Source: Bacteroidales bacterium
GTDB taxonomy: Bacteria; Bacteroidota; Bacteroidia; Bacteroidales; F082
Length of the DNA stretch: 13,383 nucleotides
NCBI GenBank assembly: GCA_029933565.1
Contig: JAOZNY010000042.1
Coordinates: forward strand, 1-13,383
Reading direction: 5' to 3'
The notes below the pieces were generated by a model that saw only the letters and a list, made by a program, of their open reading frames with translations, was not told the origin of the DNA and searched no databases. Shown in pieces: positions 7,109 through 13,383 of the stretch. Each line of letters opens with the position of its first letter. Within the stretch, counting starts at the first letter, position 1. The position numbers and the translations under genes are program-made.

Positions 7109-10100
7109 ATGAAACGAATTGTAACTCTTTTATTAATAGTTGGATTGTTTATCAATTTGCAAGCCACCAACTGGGTTGAAATTACTTCAAACCTTAACTA
7201 CGAATCGAAAGTTGAATTGGTCAACTCTAATGTAAATCAAACAACTTTACAGTTAAACCTAAGTGGTTTTTGGTATACCGAAGTAGAAACAGAACTCGGT
7301 ACGGCCTGGGAACTTAATGTAGATGGTGCGGCAAATAGGCTAGATCAGGGAAAACCATCTTTACCTCTGTTTGCAACTTCGGTAATTATTCCTGCAAATG
7401 CAAAAATGAAAGTTGAAGTTATAAGTACAAGTTTTATGGAATACAAAGATGTACTTATTGCCCCTTCAAAGGGAAACTTCGACAGAACTATCGACCCGGC
7501 AACTGTGCCTTACGAATTTGGCTCACAATATCAGAGGGACGAATTCTTTCCAATAAACACAACTTCCTTACGACAGCCTTATATTGTAAGGGATTATCGC
7601 GGGCAAACAGTTTTAATCAATCCGTTTTCCTATAATCCGGTTACCCGCACACTTAGAGTTTATAACAAAATCACGGTTCAGCTAACTGAAAATGGTATCT
7701 CAAATATTAACACAATTTCTGATGTTGCTCCTGATAAAATAGATGCAAATTTCAAGAGTCTTTATAAAAGGCATTTTTTAAATTATCAGGCATCGGTACA
7801 AAGGTACGAACCTGTTGATGAGCATGGCAATATGCTAATTATTGCCTATGGCGATTTTATGGATAGCATGAACGATTATATCGACTGGAGAACAAAAACC
7901 GGAACAGAAATAGAAATGGTAGATGTATCAACAATTGGTGATGCGGCTGCCATTAAGGCTTACATTGCTGATTATTATAACGATAACGGTCTTACATTTG
8001 TACTGCTTGTGGGCGATGCTGAGCAGGTTCCATCAAGTGTAATTGGTGGAAACGACTCAGATGTTGACTATTCTTACATTGTTGGAAATGATCATTACCC
8101 CGACCTTTTTGTTGGAAGATTCTCAGCCGAAAACACCACTCATGTTGCAACAATGGTACAGCGTACTATTGACTACGAAAGATATCCAATGGGTGGCCTT
8201 GATGCGGCCTGGTTTACCGATGCCATTGGAATTGCATCTGACCAGGGACCTGGCGATGACAATGAAATGGATTACGAGCACATCAGAAATATCCACACTA
8301 ATAAGTTATTCCCTTTTACCTACGAATATGGCTATGAACTTTTTGATGGCTCTCAAGGTGGTGAAGATGCTGAAGGCAGCCCAAGTTCGGCTCAGGTGGC
8401 AACTGCTATCAACAATGGTGGATCAATAATTAATTATGTGGGTCATGGTAGTACAACATCATGGGGAACTTCAGGATTTTCAAATGGTGATATTAATAAT
8501 CTTACTAATATCGAGAAACTACCATTTATTATATCAGTAGCTTGTGTTAATGGCAACTTTGTTGGCAGTACTTGTTTTGGAGAAGCTTGGATCAGAGCAG
8601 AAGATAATGGTGAACCTACTGGAGCAATAGCAACAATTATGTCAACAATAAACCAAAGTTGGAATCCTCCAATGCGCGGACAGGATGTAATGAATGATAT
8701 TCTTGCTGAACTGGCAGATGGTAATATAAAACGAACATTTGGTGGAATTACCATGAATGGCTGTATGGGCATGAATGATGCTTATGGAAGTGATGGTGAT
8801 GTAATGACTGATACCTGGACTATTTTTGGAGACCCGTCAGTGATGGTACGAACTGACATTCCTCAAATAATGACGGCAACACATCCTGCAACAGTTTTTC
8901 TTGGAGCTACAACATTCACTGTTAACAGTGATGCCGAAGGCGGAATAGCCGCTTTAACAATGGATGGAGAAATAATTAGTACAGTTACTATTGAAGGTGG
9001 CTCTGCAACATTTGTTTTCATGCCTTTAAATGATGTTGGGGTTATGGATCTTGTGATTACCGCATTTAACTATTTTCCATACGAATCAACTGTGGAGATT
9101 GTGCCTGCCAGTGGCCCTTACATTGTAAATGTTGGAAATAGCATTGACGATAGTAATGGAAATAATAATGGCTTTGTTGACTACACCGAAATCATTCTCT
9201 TAACTCTCGACCAATCAAACGTGGGTATTGAAGATGCAATTAATGTTGAATGTGTAATAACTACTGAAAATGAATTTATTACTCTTACTGACGATGCAGA
9301 AAATTATGGAACCATTGTAGTAGAGGATACTGTTACGGTTGAAAATGGTTTCACCTTCGAGGTGGCAAACAACATACCCGATGGAACTAAAATTAATTTT
9401 AGTGTTAGCTCAGAAGATGGAGTTAGCAGAGAAGTTTGGGAATCTTCATTTTTCCTTGTGGCACATGCGCCCGTAATGAATTTCACTTCGTTTACCATCG
9501 ATGATAATGCAGGCAACCAAAACGGGAGAATAGATCCAGGCGAAACTGTTGACCTGATTGTAGATTTATCGAACAATGGCTCATCAGAGGCTTTTAGCGT
9601 AATTGGTAACTTATCGAGTTCAAACCAATACATTACAATAAATAATTTTGATGTTGATTATGGAAACATAAATGGTGAAGAAACTGTTAGCGGAACTTTT
9701 AGTGTAACTGCCGACCTAGAAACACCCGATGGTAATGAGGCTGAATTTGAAATACTAATTTCTGCCGACTACGGAATTAGTTCAAGCGGTAATTTTTCAA
9801 CTTATCTTGGACAGAAACCTGTACTTTTAATGGATTTCTCTACGGGCACTAATTCTGCTGAAGCAATGATGGAGTGCTTTACTGAACTTAATGTTGGTGC
9901 CGATGAGCAAGCAGAAACCTTCCCCGAAGAATTAAATCAATATCAATCCTTATTCATTATTTTGGGTGTTTATCCAAACAATCACATTTTAAGTTCGGAA
10001 GAAGGAGATTTTCTAAACCAGTTTCTTGAAAATGGTGGAAGAATTTATATGGAAGGTGGCGACACCTGGGCCTTCGACGATCAAACAGCAGTTCACGAGA

Positions 10101-10705
10101 AGTTTTTTATTAACGGACTTTCAGATGGATCAGGTGATTTGAGCAGGATAATTGGCCATGCCGATGGTTGGCTTCAAACTTATACATTTGATTACGATGG
10201 AGCAAACAGTTACATTGATCACATTGCTCCAATGGCCGAATCAAAAATAATCCTTCAAAATGAAAGCCCGGCATACGGAACTGCTATTTCATATGAAAGT
10301 GATGTTTACAAAACCATTGGCTCCTCAGCTTGCTTTGGTGGTCTTGTTGACGAAGAAGGATCGACAAAAGATGGACTAATGGCCGAATATCTTTACTTTT
10401 TTAACGTAAACTACCTCTGGACAGGAACTGAAGAAAATAGTTTAAGTGAAAGTTCAGTAACTGCCTATCCAAATCCATTTAACAATTTGGTGAATATTGG
10501 TATTGACTTAGCCAAAGCACAAAATGTAGAAATTAGCATTTATAATCTTATTGGGGAGAAAGTTGCAACACTTATCAACACCGAACTTCAATTGGGTAAT
10601 CACATTTATTCATGGGATGCTAAAGGTGCTTCTGCAGGAATTTATTTCTATTCGGTAAAAACAGAAAACCAATCGTTTACAAAAAAACTTATACTCACAA
10701 AATAA
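7109..10705 (+). CDS. Rgp-like gingipain (peptidase C25) with GATase-like domain, T9SS-secreted
   Basis: A 1198-residue secreted cysteine endopeptidase precursor. Order: signal peptide 1-20 (ending NLQAT, like its neighbour); propeptide about 21-232; catalytic domain about 233-585; Ig-like domain about 586-670; two beta domains about 671-900, the second with GNQNGRIDPGE; an alpha/beta glutamine-amidotransferase-like domain about 903-1105; T9SS type A sorting domain about 1115-1198 (YPNPFNN). The dyad is His446 (YVGHGS) and Cys479 (VACVNGNF). The RgpB specificity residues Asp163, Trp284 and Met288 correspond to Asp388, Trp518 and Met522, so cleavage after Arg is inferred. The propeptide boundary QR|YEPVDEHGN resembles RgpB's R|YTPVEEKQNG, fitting self-processing after Arg232. 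RgpB Glu152 aligns with Gln379, beside Asp378. It lies 23 bases after the Kgp-like gene with no promoter between, and a strong terminator follows. Confidence 0.95.
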   Translation: MKRIVTLLLIVGLFINLQATNWVEITSNLNYESKVELVNSNVNQTTLQLNLSGFWYTEVETELGTAWELNVDGAANRLDQGKPSLPLFATSVIIPANAKMKVEVISTSFMEYKDVLIAPSKGNFDRTIDPATVPYEFGSQYQRDEFFPINTTSLRQPYIVRDYRGQTVLINPFSYNPVTRTLRVYNKITVQLTENGISNINTISDVAPDKIDANFKSLYKRHFLNYQASVQRYEPVDEHGNMLIIAYGDFMDSMNDYIDWRTKTGTEIEMVDVSTIGDAAAIKAYIADYYNDNGLTFVLLVGDAEQVPSSVIGGNDSDVDYSYIVGNDHYPDLFVGRFSAENTTHVATMVQRTIDYERYPMGGLDAAWFTDAIGIASDQGPGDDNEMDYEHIRNIHTNKLFPFTYEYGYELFDGSQGGEDAEGSPSSAQVATAINNGGSIINYVGHGSTTSWGTSGFSNGDINNLTNIEKLPFIISVACVNGNFVGSTCFGEAWIRAEDNGEPTGAIATIMSTINQSWNPPMRGQDVMNDILAELADGNIKRTFGGITMNGCMGMNDAYGSDGDVMTDTWTIFGDPSVMVRTDIPQIMTATHPATVFLGATTFTVNSDAEGGIAALTMDGEIISTVTIEGGSATFVFMPLNDVGVMDLVITAFNYFPYESTVEIVPASGPYIVNVGNSIDDSNGNNNGFVDYTEIILLTLDQSNVGIEDAINVECVITTENEFITLTDDAENYGTIVVEDTVTVENGFTFEVANNIPDGTKINFSVSSEDGVSREVWESSFFLVAHAPVMNFTSFTIDDNAGNQNGRIDPGETVDLIVDLSNNGSSEAFSVIGNLSSSNQYITINNFDVDYGNINGEETVSGTFSVTADLETPDGNEAEFEILISADYGISSSGNFSTYLGQKPVLLMDFSTGTNSAEAMMECFTELNVGADEQAETFPEELNQYQSLFIILGVYPNNHILSSEEGDFLNQFLENGGRIYMEGGDTWAFDDQTAVHEKFFINGLSDGSGDLSRIIGHADGWLQTYTFDYDGANSYIDHIAPMAESKIILQNESPAYGTAISYESDVYKTIGSSACFGGLVDEEGSTKDGLMAEYLYFFNVNYLWTGTEENSLSESSVTAYPNPFNNLVNIGIDLAKAQNVEISIYNLIGEKVATLINTELQLGNHIYSWDAKGASAGIYFYSVKTENQSFTKKLILTK

Positions 10706-10727
10706 GGACTCTTTTTAAGAATTATTT

Positions 10728-10760
10728 AACTGCCCTCAAAACCGGGGGCAGTTTTTTTTT
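10728..10760 (+). terminator. Rho-independent terminator of the gingipain operon
   Basis: An 8-base stem AACTGCCC (10728-10735) pairs with GGGCAGTT (10746-10753), with a 10-base loop and a run of Ts to 10760. A second T-run follows a single GC. It sits 23 bases after the stop of the second protease gene. Confidence 0.9.
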
Positions 10761-10834
10761 GCTTTTTTTTCACTTCGTGGAATAAAAAATAGTTTGTGCT
10801 TGTCAAATGGCTGAATTCAATAAAAATTAGAATC

Positions 10835-12064
10835 ATGAAAAAAATAACATTTTTTATAATTGCATTATTTGCACTTAGTACAATTTCGGCCCAACAAGGG
10901 CAACAAGGAAACCAAGAAGAGTTTTCAAAGTTTTATGAAGAAACCATTAAACCGGAATTAGAAAAACAACAAAAAGATTTCATTGCTATTTTATCAAAAG
11001 CAGAAATTAAGGAACTTAAAGCCCTTTCGCTACAAGCGGATGAAATTCATGCTCAGTTTGAAGAAAATAAAACTACAGATAACAGATTTGACATTCGCAA
11101 CGAGATGATGAGTTTAAGAAGTAAGGCAAAGAAAATTGCTGATGCCCATACCGAACAATCAGAGAAATACCGCAAAAACATGTCGGAAAATATGGAAAAA
11201 TGGAGAGCGGAAATGCCCAAAAGGAATTACTCAAAAGACCAGAAAAACAATCAGGGCAGAGGAAATGGACAAGGTCAGGGACAGGGACAAAGTAGAGGCA
11301 ATAAGCAAGGTCAGGGTCAGGGTCAGGGTCAAGGACAAGGTAATGGGCAAGGGCAAGGAAACCTAAGTGGTAAGAATATGAGGGGGCAACAAGGAGGAAT
11401 GCAGATGTTTCAACAACTTACCGACCCAGCATGGTTGTTGCTTTGGAGTGCCGACAGAAACCCCCAAATGATGATGCATGCAGGAAGAAATGGAATGGGC
11501 ATGCAAAATCCTGTACTGAATAATCCAGAATTAAAAGCAGAACTAATGGATTACACTCAAAAAAATATCCTGCCTCAGATTGCTGAAAAAAGAAAACTCT
11601 TTGATGAAAAACTAAGTCCAGAAGAAAAAACACAAATATCGCAGGCTGCCGGTATGATGAAAACCCGCGATGCCATGCAAAAATCCTATATGAAAAGTGA
11701 AGATTTCGATCCGGGCTCACGTCGTAACGACCCTAACTTCGAGGCTTTTAGAGAGGGCATGCAAAAGAGCATGATGGAAATGAGGAAAATTAGTTCAGTA
11801 CATGCTGATGAAATAACGGAAATAAGAAATAGCCTAAAGCCTCAGTACGACCAATGGTTAGGTAATATTGAAAAAATATTCAGTAAATACAATGATGATA
11901 AATTTGCTGCCGGAGAAATGCTTTCAAGAGCATTTAAGCAAAATACCTCTCCCATGGCATTTATACTTTTTGATACTGCAAACCCTAAATTCTGGTCTAC
12001 TAGCAGAGGAGGCCCGGCAAATGGAATGCATGGAAATAATAATGGAAACAGAAATCGCTTTTGA
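10835..12064 (+). CDS. Secreted helical protein with internal duplication and Gln-Gly linker
   Basis: I do not recognise a named family with confidence. The 409-residue product has a signal peptide (residues 1-19, cleavage near STISA|QQ). Two helical halves look duplicated. The first (about 28-108) has YEETIKPELEKQQKDF, ILSKAEIKEL and later ADAH. The second (about 232-325) has YTQKNILPQIAEKRKLF, KLSPEEKTQI and later SVHADE. Each half is followed by a similar motif, DPAWLLLWSADRNP (197-210) and SPMAFILFDTANP (372-384). A Gln-Gly low-complexity linker (about 140-176) splits the first half from its motif. The helical, Met-rich character recalls periplasmic Spy/CpxP-like proteins, a weak resemblance. 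An in-frame GTG at 10796 would place 13 residues before the signal peptide, so the ATG at 10835 is chosen. A poor promoter match (TAGTTTG, 10790-10796) precedes it. It is separated from the protease operon by a terminator. Confidence 0.85.
   Translation: MKKITFFIIALFALSTISAQQGQQGNQEEFSKFYEETIKPELEKQQKDFIAILSKAEIKELKALSLQADEIHAQFEENKTTDNRFDIRNEMMSLRSKAKKIADAHTEQSEKYRKNMSENMEKWRAEMPKRNYSKDQKNNQGRGNGQGQGQGQSRGNKQGQGQGQGQGQGNGQGQGNLSGKNMRGQQGGMQMFQQLTDPAWLLLWSADRNPQMMMHAGRNGMGMQNPVLNNPELKAELMDYTQKNILPQIAEKRKLFDEKLSPEEKTQISQAAGMMKTRDAMQKSYMKSEDFDPGSRRNDPNFEAFREGMQKSMMEMRKISSVHADEITEIRNSLKPQYDQWLGNIEKIFSKYNDDKFAAGEMLSRAFKQNTSPMAFILFDTANPKFWSTSRGGPANGMHGNNNGNRNRF
11252..11360 (+). repeat. In-frame hexanucleotide repeats encoding Gln-Gly linker
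   Basis: Degenerate six-base units of CAAGGN/CAGGGN type encode repeated Gln-Gly. The core at 11306-11341 is six uninterrupted units, with CAGGGT three times exactly at 11312-11329. Because the unit is six bases, slippage would change linker length without shifting the frame. Confidence 0.9.
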
Positions 12065-12075
12065 TAAATGTGAGT

Positions 12076-12092
12076 AACACTAAATAAGTGTT
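12076..12092. terminator. Possible shared terminator hairpin between convergent genes
   Basis: AACACT (12076-12081) pairs with AGTGTT (12087-12092) around a five-base loop. It overlaps the last bases of the minus-strand kinase gene and lies 11 bases after the stop of the plus-strand gene. The stem is short and T-runs are poor, so function is uncertain. Confidence 0.3.
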
Positions 12093-12625
12093 TGGTTCAA
12101 TTGGTCGATTAAATGACTGATTGAACCATTGTTGTTTAAAACAATATCGGCCATCTCAATGCACTTTGCAAGATTTTGTTTGTTGGGATCGCCAGAGGTC
12201 ATTTCGCGTTTTTCGTTGGCAGCAAAAGTTTCAAAATTAATTTTATCAGTTTCTGAGGCTCTGAGTTTAATTCTTTCAAATCTAATTCTAGGATCGGCAT
12301 CAACAGCAAGCAAAATAAAATTACCCTGTTTTTTAAGAAAGTCGATTTCGCCTGGCGTTCTAATACTTTCAATTATTGAATTCATTCCAGTTTTAGCGGC
12401 TTCCTTATAAAGTTCTTCAATAATAAAAGCAGGAGAGTTTTTTGCCCTTAAATCGTTTGCAACACTGGTCATGCTATCGCGGTTAACAGGCAATCCCAAC
12501 TTATTAATTTCTCCAATTAAATATCCCCTAACAGAGAAATGCATAAACCCCTTCTCCTTTAAAAGGTATTCAACAATAGTTCCTTTGCCTGCACCAAGTG
12601 TTCCTGTAATTCCTATTATTTTCAT
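12080..12625 (-). CDS. UPF0200/dephospho-CoA-kinase-like P-loop kinase
   Basis: A 181-residue cytoplasmic P-loop protein of nucleoside-monophosphate-kinase fold. The Walker A motif is GTLGAGKGT (8-16). Later family-like segments are SVRGYLIGEINKLG (31-44), the strand NSIIESIRTPGEIDFLKK (82-99), LLAVDADPRIRFERIKLRA (105-123) with the Arg-rich lid, and ADIVLNNNGS (159-168) near the end. This layout fits small kinases annotated as dephospho-CoA kinase-like or UPF0200, which transfer phosphate from ATP or GTP to a small metabolite; the actual substrate is uncertain. A TTG 15 bases upstream is in frame, but the ATG at 12625 opens directly on the first beta strand, MKIIGITG. No TAnnTTTG box is visible upstream. 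It is convergent with, and 15 bases from, the secreted-protein gene. Confidence 0.85.
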   Translation of the reverse strand: MKIIGITGTLGAGKGTIVEYLLKEKGFMHFSVRGYLIGEINKLGLPVNRDSMTSVANDLRAKNSPAFIIEELYKEAAKTGMNSIIESIRTPGEIDFLKKQGNFILLAVDADPRIRFERIKLRASETDKINFETFAANEKREMTSGDPNKQNLAKCIEMADIVLNNNGSISHLIDQLNQTLI

Positions 12626-12648
12626 ATTTTTTTCATGCAATTTTTTTC

Positions 12649-12672
12649 ACGCCACGACGCAGCGGCGCAACG
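12649..12672. repeat. GC-rich intergenic repeat-like segment
   Basis: ACGCCACGACGCAGCGGCGC and the following bases form a GC-rich block in AT-rich surroundings, upstream of the kinase gene. It resembles the ACGCnACGACGC-type dispersed repeats found between genes in many Bacteroidota and other bacteria (from memory). No strong hairpin is evident. Confidence 0.4.
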
Positions 12673-12692
12673 ATTCTTATTGCTACCTACTT

Positions 12693-12753
12693 AATTCCTC
12701 CACAATTTTCCCCTCAAAAAGTCCTTCCTTTTGGGGAGGATTTAGGAGGGGTT
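12693..12753. repeat. CCTCC/GGAGG-rich dispersed repeat overlapping LOG gene end
   Basis: The plus strand carries TTCCTCCAC, CCCCTC, TCCTTCCTTTTGGGGAGGA and TTTAGGAGGGGTT. The complementary CCTCC and GGAGG blocks could fold into an imperfect long hairpin that acts as a terminator for the LOG gene. The GGGGAGGATTTAGGAGGGG form resembles a dispersed intergenic repeat common in Bacteroidota (from memory). Its right end lies inside the LOG reading frame and supplies the last codons and the stop. Confidence 0.55.
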
Positions 12754-13335
12754 ACTTTCCTCAACAATATCCTCTATCCATTTTCCCATACTAAGCGGAC
12801 TGTAGGCATTCATTTTATCAAGAAGTGTTTCAATTTCGTTGGCAACTATCAAATTGTTTCGGTGTTCCTGCCTAACATAACCAACCTCAACTGCATGGTC
12901 AATAAACTTCAGTAAATGATCGAAATATCCATTAACATTTAAAATACCGAGTGGCTTATCAGTAATTCGCAACTGGTTGAAAGTAAGTATTTCTGACAGT
13001 TCGTCTAAAGTGCCAAATCCTCCTGGTAGAGCAATAAAAGCATCAGAAAGCTCAAGCATTTTATCTTTGCGTTCAGCCATGGTTTCAACCTGATACAACT
13101 TTGTAATATCGAAATAAGCAACCTCTTTTTCAATTAGCATTGTTGGCATTACGCCAATAACCTCTTTATTATTTTCCAACATTACATCGGCAAGAACTTT
13201 CATAATCCCCACATTTGCACCACCGTAAACAAGCGAAATATTACGCTTAACAAAATACTCAGCTACAACTTTTGCCTCATTCCTGTAAACAGGCGAATTG
13301 CCCATACTTGAGCCACAAAACACACAAACCTTCAT
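12742..13335 (-). CDS. LOG family nucleotide 5'-monophosphate phosphoribohydrolase
   Basis: A 197-residue protein of the LOG/TIGR00730 Rossmann-like family, usually around 180-200 residues. It shows the N-terminal MKVCVFCGSS, a GGANVGIM phosphate-binding loop (38-45), the catalytic Arg-Lys pair in MAERKDKM (86-93), and the family signature PGGFGTLDE (104-112). LOG enzymes hydrolyse nucleoside 5'-monophosphates to free base and ribose 5-phosphate; in plants and some bacteria they activate cytokinins, and in most bacteria the natural substrate is unclear. The start ATG at 13335 gives a standard N-terminus. The last residues, ESNPS, come from the repeat at 12693-12753, so the native C-terminus may have been altered. 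It has its own -7 box and the same orientation as the kinase gene, 116 bases away. Confidence 0.93.
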   Translation of the reverse strand: MKVCVFCGSSMGNSPVYRNEAKVVAEYFVKRNISLVYGGANVGIMKVLADVMLENNKEVIGVMPTMLIEKEVAYFDITKLYQVETMAERKDKMLELSDAFIALPGGFGTLDELSEILTFNQLRITDKPLGILNVNGYFDHLLKFIDHAVEVGYVRQEHRNNLIVANEIETLLDKMNAYSPLSMGKWIEDIVEESNPS

Positions 13336-13358
13336 TTAAATTGATTTTTTATAAGGCA

Positions 13359-13366
13359 CAAAAATA
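13359..13366 (-). promoter_or_regulatory. Bacteroidota -7 box for the LOG gene
   Basis: On the minus strand this reads TATTTTTG, an exact TAnnTTTG match, 23 bases before the ATG. The window ends before a -33 element could be seen. Confidence 0.5.
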
Positions 13367-13383
13367 CTTAAATGAATGAACTA

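Noticed and set aside
3120..10705. Possibility that the two giant genes are one broken gene or T9SS machinery components
   Set aside because: Each has its own signal peptide, propeptide, catalytic dyad and sorting domain, so they are two complete T9SS cargo proteins and not parts of the secretion apparatus.
11252..11360. Possible CRISPR-like repeats
   Set aside because: The units are six bases without spacers and lie in a coding frame, so this is a protein-coding microsatellite.
11136..11366. Alternative plus-strand frame through the Gln-Gly repeat region
   Set aside because: Its Lys/Val/Arg-rich product is what the hexamer repeats give in another frame; the main frame has a signal peptide and continues well past the repeats.
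12129..12794. Two plus-strand frames opposite the kinase and LOG gene ends
   Set aside because: They are antisense to well-supported genes with conserved motifs and their products are low-complexity with no recognisable domain.

Overview
The window looks like a chromosomal segment from a member of the Bacteroidota, probably a Bacteroidales/Marinilabiliales-type anaerobe or microaerophile. The base composition is AT-rich. Two very large secreted proteases end in type IX secretion system (T9SS) type A sorting domains. Several genes are preceded by the TAnnTTTG -7 box characteristic of this phylum, and ribosome binding sites are not evident. The lineage is inferred from these traits, not from a marker gene.

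Left part (1-2932). A minus-strand pair encodes an ScdA/YtfE-like hemerythrin di-iron protein and, one base downstream, a small LuxR-type regulator whose receiver domain has lost its phosphorylation residues. A divergent intergenic region of about 320 bases, largely made of repeats, separates the pair from a plus-strand LolC/LolE-type lipoprotein-releasing permease with its own promoter.

Centre (2933-10760). After a 187-base leader carrying two adjacent palindromes and a promoter box come two very long plus-strand genes 23 bases apart, closed by a strong terminator. Both are peptidase family C25 (gingipain) zymogens with signal peptide, propeptide, catalytic domain, Ig-like domain, tandem Ca-binding-like beta domains and a T9SS sorting domain. 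The first resembles lysine-gingipain (Kgp) and keeps the Tyr-Trp-x-x-Asp S1 determinant. The second resembles arginine-gingipain (Rgp) and keeps the Asp/Trp/Met S1 determinants and an Arg at the predicted propeptide boundary. The operon would thus supply complementary Lys- and Arg-specific cell-surface or secreted endopeptidases, a combination Porphyromonas gingivalis encodes at separate loci. The accessory domains differ: a jelly-roll plus PKD-like modules in the first, and a glutamine-amidotransferase-like alpha/beta domain in the second. This operon is the most interesting system in the window.

Right part (10761-13383). A plus-strand gene encodes a secreted helical protein with an internal duplication and a Gln-Gly linker encoded by hexanucleotide repeats. 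Convergent to it are two minus-strand housekeeping-type genes: a UPF0200/dephospho-CoA-kinase-like P-loop kinase and a LOG-family nucleotide phosphoribohydrolase. Two dispersed-repeat-like sequences lie between them, one of which supplies the LOG stop codon. No RNA genes, IS elements or CRISPR arrays were seen.
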